Positions 6,796 to 14,479 of a stretch of 30,670 nucleotides of DNA are shown piece after piece. The DNA comes from a virus: IMG/VR virus record IMGVR_UViG_3300009151_000252, positions 1-30,670 of that record, one strand, 5' to 3'. The notes under the pieces are model-generated. The model did no database searches and was not told the origin of the DNA. It was given only the letters and a program-made list of their open reading frames with translations. The position numbers and the translations under genes are program-made. How positions within the stretch are numbered: the first letter of the stretch is position 1; each line of letters starts with the position of its first letter.

Positions 6796-9234
6796 TTAGA
6801 TTAATTCGCTAAAGTCTTGACCGGTTCTTGTAGCTATAAAGTTAACTAAAATAAACTCTGCAGCTTTAACAGGTTTAATGTAAATGTCTACAATCAACTC
6901 GTTACGATCAATACTATCTGAAGTATTGTTGCGTTCATCACAAACTATAAGATATTCATATACACCTTGTGTACGTTTTGCTTGCTCAAATAACGGTGTA
7001 ATTGTATTAACTAAACGCGTGCGTGTAATAGTTGTATTTGGCTCAAACACAAAGTATTTAAGAGCGCCTGTAGTCTCACGCTCAAGTGTTAAGAACAATC
7101 TACGAACATTTACACGATCAAATGCTGTTGGTTTCTTTTGCAGCGTTTTCTGTCCGTATACCACAAAGCCTTCGCCAGGGAAAAACACAATAGGGTTTAC
7201 AGATATAGTATAAAGATTGTCACGTTGTTTCTGTGTAGGGTTACAAGCAACATCAATAATACCTTGTATTGAACCTCTGTTAAAGCCAGCTGGCGCATAC
7301 CAAGGTTGTGATACTGAGTCACTCTTTGCGTATACAGCAGCTACAGCACCTGAAAGAGGTATCCATATCTTGCGATCAAGAGCAGTACTGTAAACACTTC
7401 CCCAGTTACCGTATGTCGCTACGTAATTGCTTTCAACAGCAGCGCTTGCTGCATATAAAGCCTTCAACGGAGCATACACTGTATTAGTGAATGTTTCGCC
7501 TCTACGCTCTGTCTGTTTTGCGCCACCGCGTAAAAACACCTGACGTAACGGATCTACAATTGCCATACAATCTTTTCTTATGCTGCTTGCAAATGTCTCA
7601 AGCACTTCATAAATCTGTCTCCATGAAGTAACAGGTAAGCTACTTGAGTTGAATACAGTTAATGCTACATCAAGACGTTTTAAATCATTATAATCACCAG
7701 TTGCGGTTTTGTTTGTATGGATTGTAGATAACCCTGCATCTACAACAATATCTAATGTATAGTTTTCAACACTCTCAACCAAACGCAAAGCGTGCTCTAA
7801 TTTTGCAGCAACATTACCCACGTCTTTTTGATTAACGGTTGTAAAGGTTGGTTGGTACACGCCGCTAGCAAATAAATATTTTGCTTCTGGTTCAACACGT
7901 AATGAAACTACAGGGTCAGAGCTTGATGTTTGCTGAGAGGTCCATTTAACACCTCTTGAGAGAGCTGGGTTAATTAACAGCTTTACTCGGCTCGAGTCTC
8001 TATTTACAAGATCTTGTAAATAGAATGACCTTTGCACACCGCCTGAATCTGCTATTGTTTTTTTATCGTGATCAAATGAACCAATATATGTTTCAACAAG
8101 TGACACATTTAGAAGATTAGGTTGATATGTAGATGGCGTTATTCTATGTACACTAAACACTACACTATCATTAAAGTAATCAGCATTGAAATTAAATTTT
8201 GGTACACTTTCAATTGAGCGCGAAACGCTCATTGCAGGATCAGTATGCGTGCTTGAAAGAGGTAATACAAATCTAGTAGACGGCACTTCGATCTGTCCGT
8301 AACTTACTTCTAATCCTGGGTCTTCAGGATCATTTACCATATGGTTATTTGCTGTCAACCCTACGACACCTGCAATTGAATCATAATTGCTATCAGGCCC
8401 AAAATTTGTGTTATCAACAACACTCACATAATAACCTATTGCTTTTTCGTTATTAGTAGATTTACTTGTATTCAATACAATAAAACCGGTGTTTAGCATC
8501 AAATTGTCATATGACCTATATTGAGGCTCTGGGTTTGAGTTGAGGTCTGCGATGTTATCGTCCCAATCGAATTCTTCATTAGCAAACTGTTGGTATTCGT
8601 TCAACGTAAGTGTTATCTGACGCGGTTGGCCAACGTGTACAACAATTGGTCCATCAACAGGTATAGATTCAATTGATACAGTCGATATTGTTAAAATCTG
8701 AGCGTCAATATTGTCGATTTTTGTGGGTTTTGTTTCTTCAAGAGTGATGGTGTCCAAGTTATCGAGCGGTGTTAGGCTGACAGAGCTTAACACAAATGTT
8801 GATGTAGCGATACCAGCATTAAAATTCACCCCTTCAAGACCTTCGTTACCCACAATTTGAATTGATTGTGTGCGTACTGTACTGAGATTGGTGTATGTTA
8901 CACTAACAGCTGTTGCTGTTGGAAACAACAACGCACTGTATTGTTCTGCAAAGCCTTCACCAGCTCCTGAGCCGTAAGGTAGACGCGTGCAGTATAAATT
9001 ACCAGGGGATTGAATGATTTGCTTACAGTTTTCGTAAAAATATACTTCAGCAGCATTGGCGGGTACACCATATGTGCTTTCAAGTTCTGTAAGAGTTGTA
9101 ATTTGATTGACCTGATCAATAGGACCTTGTGGCGCAAAACCCGCAACAAACACGTTTGTGCCTACTACCGTTTGTGCGTAAGAGCTTAAATCAGTCTCTG
9201 TTATTTGAATACCGGGTGAATTTATCGTTCTCAT
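6796..9234 (-). CDS. 18: Contractile tail sheath protein (gp18)
   Basis: This 812-residue protein from ATG 9234 is longer than T4 gp18 (659 aa). The N-terminus (SPGIQITETDLSSYA, then GTNVFVAGFAPQGP and the YFYEN region) is the canonical sheath start. The C-terminal domain has QKTLQKKPTAFDRVNVRRL, LERETTGALKYFVFEPN and YEYLIVCDERNN, the conserved inner sheath domain that bonds to the tube. The central insert (about residues 110-400) is beta-rich and variable, probably the exposed protrusion domains, and accounts for the extra length. It assembles around the tube and contracts at infection. It lies between a tube-like gene and gp19, as expected for T4 relatives. Confidence 0.96.
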   Translation of the reverse strand: MRTINSPGIQITETDLSSYAQTVVGTNVFVAGFAPQGPIDQVNQITTLTELESTYGVPANAAEVYFYENCKQIIQSPGNLYCTRLPYGSGAGEGFAEQYSALLFPTATAVSVTYTNLSTVRTQSIQIVGNEGLEGVNFNAGIATSTFVLSSVSLTPLDNLDTITLEETKPTKIDNIDAQILTISTVSIESIPVDGPIVVHVGQPRQITLTLNEYQQFANEEFDWDDNIADLNSNPEPQYRSYDNLMLNTGFIVLNTSKSTNNEKAIGYYVSVVDNTNFGPDSNYDSIAGVVGLTANNHMVNDPEDPGLEVSYGQIEVPSTRFVLPLSSTHTDPAMSVSRSIESVPKFNFNADYFNDSVVFSVHRITPSTYQPNLLNVSLVETYIGSFDHDKKTIADSGGVQRSFYLQDLVNRDSSRVKLLINPALSRGVKWTSQQTSSSDPVVSLRVEPEAKYLFASGVYQPTFTTVNQKDVGNVAAKLEHALRLVESVENYTLDIVVDAGLSTIHTNKTATGDYNDLKRLDVALTVFNSSSLPVTSWRQIYEVLETFASSIRKDCMAIVDPLRQVFLRGGAKQTERRGETFTNTVYAPLKALYAASAAVESNYVATYGNWGSVYSTALDRKIWIPLSGAVAAVYAKSDSVSQPWYAPAGFNRGSIQGIIDVACNPTQKQRDNLYTISVNPIVFFPGEGFVVYGQKTLQKKPTAFDRVNVRRLFLTLERETTGALKYFVFEPNTTITRTRLVNTITPLFEQAKRTQGVYEYLIVCDERNNTSDSIDRNELIVDIYIKPVKAAEFILVNFIATRTGQDFSELI

Positions 9235-9251
9235 GAGTTAAAAAGTATAAA

Positions 9252-9261
9252 ATTATTTATT
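9252..9261 (-). promoter_or_regulatory. Candidate late promoter element before gp18
   Basis: The minus strand has AATAAATAAT, 17 bases before the gp18 start, identical to the 10-mer before gp19. It lies in the 42-bp gap after the preceding gene. The spacing fits a T4-like late promoter with a very short leader better than the gp19 copy does. It remains unproven because AT-only 10-mers recur by chance in this genome. Confidence 0.35.
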
Positions 9262-9276
9262 CTTTTTGGTTGAATT

Positions 9277-9861
9277 TTAGACTCCTGGGACTAGCTCCAT
9301 TAAAAATTGATCAAATTGGAATGTAACGTTACTATTAATTATACCTTGATCTTGATAAGAAAATTCTATACCACCCATAGCGGTTACAAAAGCATGTAAA
9401 TATGTGAATTTAACTACCGGTACATTGTATTCATCAAGACCATATATACTCATATTAGCCTGATAGTCGTATAATCCTCTCTTTTTTGCTTCGTTTTTAT
9501 ATACATTAAACGCGCCAGTAAGGGGGTTATTAAGACCATCAAACCATTTCCACATAATATAATAGTTATGGTAACGGTTATCAACAACGAAGTTTACAGT
9601 CAGCGGAGAGAACTCTGGTCTATGCATTGAGGTAATCTGTTGCACTTGCCCGCTAAAACCATTGTTTACATTCGGCACACTGGCTGATGGCACTACAGAA
9701 CCGTATACTGTTAATTGAAGCGGCTTGACACCAACAATTGTACCTCCAACATTAAGCTCTCGCAAAAACGGCGGTACATCAAGCACAAGCAAGAATTTGT
9801 CTTTACCTGCTTGGTTTAATATTGATTGTTCAGTAGGATTGTCTGTATGTATTAAGTCCAT
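9277..9861 (-). CDS. Tail tube-fold protein between terminase and sheath
   Basis: This is a 194-residue protein. The chosen start is ATG 9861 (MDLIHTDNPTEQ), one base after the gp17 stop; an upstream in-frame TTG at 9888 would overlap gp17. Internal blocks are FLLVLDVPPFLREL, FSPLTVNFVVDNRYHNYYIM-WKWFDGLNN and the IYGLDEYNVPVVKFTYLHAF stretch. The mid 'PLTVNFxVDNRxxNYxxMxKWxxxLN' block resembles tail-tube-type virion proteins of T4-like marine and environmental phages. Tight linkage to gp17 and gp18 marks it as a late virion gene. Its exact role (tube variant, tail terminator or neck) cannot be fixed by eye. Confidence 0.65.
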   Translation of the reverse strand: MDLIHTDNPTEQSILNQAGKDKFLLVLDVPPFLRELNVGGTIVGVKPLQLTVYGSVVPSASVPNVNNGFSGQVQQITSMHRPEFSPLTVNFVVDNRYHNYYIMWKWFDGLNNPLTGAFNVYKNEAKKRGLYDYQANMSIYGLDEYNVPVVKFTYLHAFVTAMGGIEFSYQDQGIINSNVTFQFDQFLMELVPGV

Positions 9862-9862
9862 A

Positions 9863-11650
9863 TTATAAATACGTATACCCGCTAGCAAATAAATCGTCTA
9901 AATCCTCTTGTATTTTATGTTCATACATATCATCAGGTATAAAAGGCACTTTATTAAGCTTATTGTCAATAACAGGTTTTACTATACTTATAACATGCTT
10001 AGTGTCGAGGTCTTGAATATGTAAATCGCGTTGTACAGGATCAAAATTATTATTATCTCGTATAATAGATGGCATACCATGTAAATCATATTCATCAATA
10101 TTATACCATTGTTGACATAGCTCTGGATTAAGCATCTGTAGTGCCCACACAAGTGACATTATACGGTCATCAAAAAATCGGTCATTGCGTTTACGATAGA
10201 CTCCATTTGCTTGTTTAATGAATGTTTCAAACTCTTTAATTGTATCAATATCGTTCACTTTAACAGCAGCGAGTGAGTTTACCCAATACCTCATATTCGA
10301 TATTGCGTCTAAGCGTAGGTTGTTGTGGCTGAACACACCCAATTGTCTAGTACTTACGTATGAGCCTGTTTTTGATAGTTTAGCGTAACTAACAATTTTT
10401 TCGTAGTTTAGATTATAATATAAAGCATCTATCACCTGCCCACCGCAATTATTTCTTTCAATGAGGAGAGGGGGGGACCCCCATGTTTCCCCCAGAGTAA
10501 ATAATTTATTAGCAAAATGATAAGGATCGAGGCTAGCGTTTGAATACACAGCTACTTGCTCAATATTTTTAAGATCGGTGATATCAAGCACTTGTGCAAC
10601 AGAACTAGCTCTTCCAATACCTTCGCCAACATCAACTCCTATAACATACAACTTAGTTCTTTCAGGTGATGCAAAAACTTTATATGTGTTATCAGCACTA
10701 ACCCACAGCGGTTGTTTTCGTTGTGCTTTAAACCGTTCAAGTGTCTCTGCTGCTACCGCACCTTCGCCGCTATCAACAAAATGGTTTTCGTATTCTTGTT
10801 TAAATGCTTCTTCAGAACCCAGAGCAGCAATTAACTCTTTTTTCCATCTTTCAGTCTGACCGGGCACATCCCACCAGTCTATTCGTTCACCTTTCCAACC
10901 GTTTGTATTTTTTTCAGCACCAGAATATATTTCGTAAAATTTATTGTCTGTACCGTTTGGGGTAGACGTCATGAAGATTTTAGACTTTTTACTTCGTGTA
11001 ATTGTGGGTATTACTGATTTCCAGAAATCATCAATAAAATGTTGATCAATAAACGCAGCCTCATCAATCATCAAGCAGTTTGCGGTGTCGCCGCGAGCGG
11101 CTGTCGATGTGGTGGTGCTCACCCCAATACTACTATCATTGCTGAAAGTAATGCCAGTCTTACCGTATTCTTTAAGACCGGGTTTAATGTAGGGGGAAAG
11201 CTGTTCATATGCCATTCTAATACGCTTGAGTACACGTATAGCTGTATTTTCGTTATTTGCAACAATAACAACACGCTGATCACCGTAAAAACATGTTAAC
11301 CACAATGCAAATATAGTCATTAATGTTGTTTTACCTGCTTGGCGGCAAGATAAAACACACACAAAGCGGTTGTTTTGTAAACTACGTAATATCTGCTTTT
11401 GCCTTACGTATAATTCAATTACACACTTTTTACCTTTATTAGGATCAACAATATAAAAATGTTTTTCAGCGAAATAAATAATGTCTTCCGCACACATTTT
11501 ATTCTCTTTAATCATTTTTGGAGTCCACTCAAACTCCGCGCCATCTTTTAAAAGCTTCTTATCACCTCGGTAATAATGGGACTCATCAATAGGTGATTCG
11601 TTAATTTTTTCGAACTCAGCATCTGTATCGTCTTCAGGTTCTTTTGACAT
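9863..11650 (-). CDS. 17: Large terminase subunit (gp17), DNA packaging motor
   Basis: This 595-residue protein from ATG 11650 is close to T4 gp17 (610 aa). The ATPase domain shows Walker A SCRQAGKTT (about 101-109), Walker B CLMIDEAAF (192-200) and the coupling motif TSTPNG (228-233). The C-terminal RNase H-like nuclease domain has VIGVDVGEG (first catalytic Asp about 340), an ERNNCGGQVIDAL segment and FFDDRIMSLVWAL carrying the later acidic residue. It cuts concatemeric DNA and pumps it into the prohead through the portal. The Asp/Glu-rich N-terminus is typical. The gene before it (11712-12125) occupies the place of small terminase 16 in T4, but no clear homology is visible. Confidence 0.97.
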   Translation of the reverse strand: MSKEPEDDTDAEFEKINESPIDESHYYRGDKKLLKDGAEFEWTPKMIKENKMCAEDIIYFAEKHFYIVDPNKGKKCVIELYVRQKQILRSLQNNRFVCVLSCRQAGKTTLMTIFALWLTCFYGDQRVVIVANNENTAIRVLKRIRMAYEQLSPYIKPGLKEYGKTGITFSNDSSIGVSTTTSTAARGDTANCLMIDEAAFIDQHFIDDFWKSVIPTITRSKKSKIFMTSTPNGTDNKFYEIYSGAEKNTNGWKGERIDWWDVPGQTERWKKELIAALGSEEAFKQEYENHFVDSGEGAVAAETLERFKAQRKQPLWVSADNTYKVFASPERTKLYVIGVDVGEGIGRASSVAQVLDITDLKNIEQVAVYSNASLDPYHFANKLFTLGETWGSPPLLIERNNCGGQVIDALYYNLNYEKIVSYAKLSKTGSYVSTRQLGVFSHNNLRLDAISNMRYWVNSLAAVKVNDIDTIKEFETFIKQANGVYRKRNDRFFDDRIMSLVWALQMLNPELCQQWYNIDEYDLHGMPSIIRDNNNFDPVQRDLHIQDLDTKHVISIVKPVIDNKLNKVPFIPDDMYEHKIQEDLDDLFASGYTYL

Positions 11651-11654
11651 AAAA

Positions 11655-11684
11655 AAATAAATGCACTTGCAAGTGCATTTATTT
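11655..11684. terminator. Perfect 30-bp palindrome upstream of gp17
   Basis: Two 15-base arms (11655-11669 and 11670-11684) are perfect reverse complements with no spacer. The RNA would fold as a GC-containing stem (core GCACT/AGTGC) with a TGCA loop and A/T-rich flanks. On the minus strand it ends in TTTATTTTTT before the gp17 ATG, resembling a Rho-independent terminator; a terminator in either direction is possible. It sits at the border between replication-type genes and virion genes. It could also be an operator or a DNA-protein recognition site for packaging. Confidence 0.6.
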
Positions 11685-11692
11685 AAGCTATC

Positions 11693-11712
11693 GACTGACT
11701 ATAAATACAGTC
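11693..11712. promoter_or_regulatory. Small inverted repeat enclosing TATAAATA
   Basis: GACTG (11693-11697) and CAGTC (11708-11712) flank ACTATAAATA. The 8-mer at 11700-11707 on the plus strand matches the T4 late-promoter core exactly, but it points away from gp17 and would give antisense RNA to the genes at 11712-13203. On the minus strand the same site is the loop of a weak hairpin overlapping the upstream stop codon. A function is not established. Confidence 0.3.
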
Positions 11713-12125
11713 TAGTGATTATCAGAGCCAATCATTTGCAATAACGTCGTGCGCAAATGTTCGACTAGCGCGTCTTTTCCGCAATGCGATGTAGCGTGTA
11801 CAAGTGATACTTTTTGACCTAAAACATCAAAGCCTAATAATATGAAATGGTCTAGATACTCACTCACAATACCATCCAAGTGATTTAACTCTGTATTATG
11901 AGCTTGCTTTAAAGACGCTTTATCATAAAAACGTAAAAACGCCTGCTTGATTGCATCGTGTACGTATGCAGGTATATCTGTTACCGGTATTACATCACTT
12001 GCTGCTTCTGAAGCGGGAATGCTCTTTTTCACGCTTTTCTTTTTCACCGGCTTAGGTGTATCTTCACTTAAGACTTTTTTCTGTATTTTTTTATTCTTTT
12101 TAGGTTCGAGATTATCGTCTTTCAT
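11712..12125 (-). CDS. Small unknown protein upstream of terminase (positional gp16 candidate)
   Basis: This is a 137-residue protein from ATG 12125, overlapping the preceding gene by 14 bases. The first ~40 residues are very Lys-rich (KKNKKIQKK, KPVKKKSVKK) and likely disordered or nucleic-acid binding. The C-terminal two thirds are helical with a distinct block, YLDHFILLGFDVLGQKVSLV, then HCGKDALVEHLRTTL. I recall 'hydrophobic-GxDxxGxxV' proteins like this beside late genes of T4-like environmental phages, but no function. Being directly before gp17 makes it a positional candidate for the small terminase. There is no sequence proof. Confidence 0.6.
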   Translation of the reverse strand: MKDDNLEPKKNKKIQKKVLSEDTPKPVKKKSVKKSIPASEAASDVIPVTDIPAYVHDAIKQAFLRFYDKASLKQAHNTELNHLDGIVSEYLDHFILLGFDVLGQKVSLVHATSHCGKDALVEHLRTTLLQMIGSDNH

Positions 12126-12462
12126 TTTTGTTTAATGGTTCTTCCCGATTATTGTATTTATCTGTTTTATTGTTTATACCGAATTTTACCAAAGTTTCGA
12201 CAAGGATTTCGTACGAGCTAGTCTTAAGCTTTAGCCTTCCGGGTATAAATTGACCGCCATCATATAATTCTAGATAACTTTCCCCGAGATATGGATCATT
12301 AACATAGCATGTGCAAATAATACTTGAGTGAGTCGGGTCTATTACAAGCATCCACGACCTCGGGTCTACTTCACTAAAGTCTGTGTACAATTTGTGGGCA
12401 TAGTAACCACTATCCCTCAAACGTTTTAAGATGTAACCGAGAGTTGTTATTTTATTTGACAT
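12112..12462 (-). CDS. Small conserved-looking unknown protein
   Basis: This is a 116-residue protein. I use ATG 12462 (MSNKITTLG); an upstream TTG at 12468 is in frame. The N-terminal helix (LGYILKRLRDSGYYAHKLY) is followed by a compact beta-rich part: WMLVIDPTHSSIICTCYVN, LGESYLELYDGGQFIPG and LKTSSYEILVETL. The Lys/Asn/Glu-rich tail overlaps the next gene. The shape is that of a folded domain, not a shadow ORF. It lies just after the sliding clamp, so it may belong to the replication or late-transcription group. No motif gives a function. Confidence 0.65.
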   Translation of the reverse strand: MSNKITTLGYILKRLRDSGYYAHKLYTDFSEVDPRSWMLVIDPTHSSIICTCYVNDPYLGESYLELYDGGQFIPGRLKLKTSSYEILVETLVKFGINNKTDKYNNREEPLNKNERR

Positions 12463-12474
12463 ATACAACGTGAG

Positions 12475-13203
12475 CTATTTTACTAAAGCTGAAATCGCAA
12501 ATCGTATATTTATATTTATGTCATTGATGTCAAATAAAAACACTTTAAGACTATTGTTAATCTTTACTTTAAACGTTTGGTTTCTAAGACCGAGTAACAT
12601 TCTTATAGACTCAAGATTAATTGCTATCGGTGCAAATTCCTGCCCTTTATATTCATCAGTTATATGATATTCAATAGTATTGATATTTTGCTTTTCTCTA
12701 TCATTTAGCTCTGCATATACATCTGTATCTTTTATAAAGAAGTACACTTTAGTAGCGTCTGTAGCAATACTATGACCTCTTAAAATCTCTGCTAAATTTT
12801 CAGAAGTGAAGTTAAACTCGCTATCATGAGTAAGATTTTTAATCTTTGCTGCACTCACAGGGCATCTCTGTACGTAACCATCTTCAAGTAAATAATAGTT
12901 AAATTTAATTTTTTTATTATTATACGAAAGATGGTTACTCTTATACAGTAAATCTATGCTCGCGTCTTCAAGGTTTTCAAGCAGTTTAAGAAATTTTTTG
13001 ATGTCGGGTAAATTAATTACAACATCTTTTTCTATATCAAATTTTGATAAATACTCTGCGCATACAACCACCCCAGCGTCTGCTGTACTACAGGTAGCGC
13101 ATATTGAATCTTTACTAATATTCAATATTATATTATCTGTAAGCTTACTGAGTGGTAATAAAAACTGATGTACAAAAGAGTTTTTATCAAATTTTAAATT
13201 CAT
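12475..13203 (-). CDS. 45: DNA polymerase sliding clamp (gp45)
   Basis: This 242-residue protein from ATG 13203 overlaps the upstream stop as ATGA. It is near the length of T4 gp45 (228 aa). The repeating beta-alpha-beta pattern fits a clamp: an N-terminal helix ending in LPLSKLTDNIILNISKDSI, a strand with VVVCAEYL, the VINLPDIKKFLKLLENL helix-strand unit, and a second domain (FTSENLAEILRGHSIATDATKVYFFI) ending in SLKVFLFDINDININI. The trimeric ring tethers polymerase gp43 and, in T4, also activates late promoters with gp55 and gp33. Clamp-loader genes 44 and 62, which follow in T4, are not next here. Confidence 0.82.
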   Translation of the reverse strand: MNLKFDKNSFVHQFLLPLSKLTDNIILNISKDSICATCSTADAGVVVCAEYLSKFDIEKDVVINLPDIKKFLKLLENLEDASIDLLYKSNHLSYNNKKIKFNYYLLEDGYVQRCPVSAAKIKNLTHDSEFNFTSENLAEILRGHSIATDATKVYFFIKDTDVYAELNDREKQNINTIEYHITDEYKGQEFAPIAINLESIRMLLGLRNQTFKVKINNSLKVFLFDINDININIRFAISALVK

Positions 13204-13613
13204 ACTGCTTTATTATTGTCTTTAAGAGTTGTTGCTATCTTTTTAAGGGTTTTATCAATACTACCAACAAACGATACTAAATCAACCAATGTCTTTAATA
13301 TTTCTGCGGTATCACTGTTTGATAGAGTAATATTATTAGGTATCACTACACTCGCTGTAGTACGAGATACAGGCTCTTGCTCCTGTACTATACTCACAGG
13401 CTCCTGTACTATACTCACAGGTATATGTTGCTGCATAACAGTATCTTGGTGAACCGGTAGTACCGGGGCCTGAGGCTGTGTATTGAGGAAGTTATGCGGA
13501 TTTATTTTTTTAGCAAGACCTGTTGAAGATCGTTGAGTTGTAGACTCATCAATTTGTTGCAAGTTACCAGCAACAAGCCCCGCTATCATTGCGGCTGTAA
13601 AATCAGTGCTCAT
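13200..13613 (-). CDS. Small Gln/Pro-rich unknown protein with 7-residue repeat
   Basis: This is a 137-residue protein from ATG 13613, three bases after folE2 and fused to gp45 by an ATGA overlap. It begins with a short helix (FTAAMIAGLVAGNLQQI), then a Pro/Gln/Val linker with two copies of PVSIVQE, and ends with a predicted amphipathic or coiled helix (AEILKTLVDLVSFVGSIDKTLKKIATTLKD). The helix-linker-helix build suggests a tether or adaptor protein. Position before the clamp suggests, but does not prove, a replisome or late-transcription partner. I do not recognise the family. Confidence 0.6.
   Translation of the reverse strand: MSTDFTAAMIAGLVAGNLQQIDESTTQRSSTGLAKKINPHNFLNTQPQAPVLPVHQDTVMQQHIPVSIVQEPVSIVQEQEPVSRTTASVVIPNNITLSNSDTAEILKTLVDLVSFVGSIDKTLKKIATTLKDNNKAV
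13381..13422. repeat. Two 21-bp tandem repeats in coding sequence
   Basis: Units at 13381-13401 and 13402-13422 differ only at their last base and encode two PVSIVQE heptads in the small linker protein. A shorter degenerate copy (aggctcttgc) precedes them. In-frame slippage is the likely origin. Confidence 0.9.
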
Positions 13614-13616
13614 ATA

Positions 13617-14450
13617 TTAATGCAAATCTTTACCGGCGCATATTACTGCACATGCTGTTGATGAGTGAATACTTTCATAATGATTAACTACTGCAGAGTA
13701 ATCTACAATACGGTTACCCATTTCTTTATCAAGCTCTTGGCCAATAAGACGAACCATATCTTCAACGAAGCGGGGGTTTTCATACATAAGCTCTGTCTGA
13801 TAAGCTTCATCAATTCTCTTTAGAGCATTAATAATAGGTGCAGAGCTTGTACGCTCGACAATATCAATTAGCTCCTCAATCCACATAACACCCTTGCTCT
13901 CATCTAGCTCGACGGTTACGTCAGCAACACTTCGTTGATTATGAGCGCCGTAATCACTGATCTCTTTACTGCAAGGACACAGCGAAGCGTACAGCACGTT
14001 TACAGTTAGATATAGCTTCTTAACACCGTTAACGAGCCTACCTTCCATACTACCCCGATAGTCCATATGAGACTCAATACCTGATACCGGAGCTTTTCTC
14101 TTAAGAAAGTAATCAAACTTAATCTTTACATATGCATTATCAGACTTGAGCCGCTCTTTACACTCATCAAGAAGACTCGGTATAACTTCATGAATATAAT
14201 AACCGTCTTTTTGAAGAATTTCTTCAATTAAAATACGATATCTACTCATATTGGTACCTTTTACCTCAGGTGTCAGGTCTGTGTACATACTAATCTTACC
14301 GCTACTCTCGTTAACAGTACCGTCTTTGCGAATAATTTTAATAGGCACTGTTGCGTCTCGCGTACCTACCTTGGGTATATACTTGCGAGGGAATCCTTCA
14401 ACAGTGTTTTGAATATCAGGAATATCGTCGTTAGTTTTTTTACGTGGCAT
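13617..14450 (-). CDS. folE2: GTP cyclohydrolase IB (FolE2), first step to 7-deazaguanine
   Basis: This 277-residue protein from ATG 14450 has family hallmarks: RKAPVSGIESHMDYRG (about 118-132), the metal/catalytic stretch SLCPCSKEISDYGAHNQRS (156-174) and ALKRIDEAYQTE with YENPRFVED (209-230). Family knowledge places the catalytic, metal-binding Cys at 158 and a His ligand at 170, 12 residues apart as in characterised enzymes. It converts GTP to 7,8-dihydroneopterin triphosphate, used for folate or, via QueD/E/C, for preQ0. In a phage that also carries queF and a transglycosylase, the DNA-modification route is the likely purpose. It lies between gp32 and a clamp-linked gene, about 5 kb from the other pathway genes. 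Length is ordinary and no lesion is seen. Confidence 0.95.
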   Translation of the reverse strand: MPRKKTNDDIPDIQNTVEGFPRKYIPKVGTRDATVPIKIIRKDGTVNESSGKISMYTDLTPEVKGTNMSRYRILIEEILQKDGYYIHEVIPSLLDECKERLKSDNAYVKIKFDYFLKRKAPVSGIESHMDYRGSMEGRLVNGVKKLYLTVNVLYASLCPCSKEISDYGAHNQRSVADVTVELDESKGVMWIEELIDIVERTSSAPIINALKRIDEAYQTELMYENPRFVEDMVRLIGQELDKEMGNRIVDYSAVVNHYESIHSSTACAVICAGKDLH

Positions 14451-14479
14451 ATAATTTTTTAAGTTATTGTAATTTTATA

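Noticed and set aside
6884-7213. Plus-strand ORF inside gp18
   Set aside because: Antisense to the most conserved sheath domain; treated as a shadow.
8898-9149. Second minus-strand ORF inside gp18
   Set aside because: It lies in another frame of the sheath gene with no family pattern; gp18 motifs run through the region.
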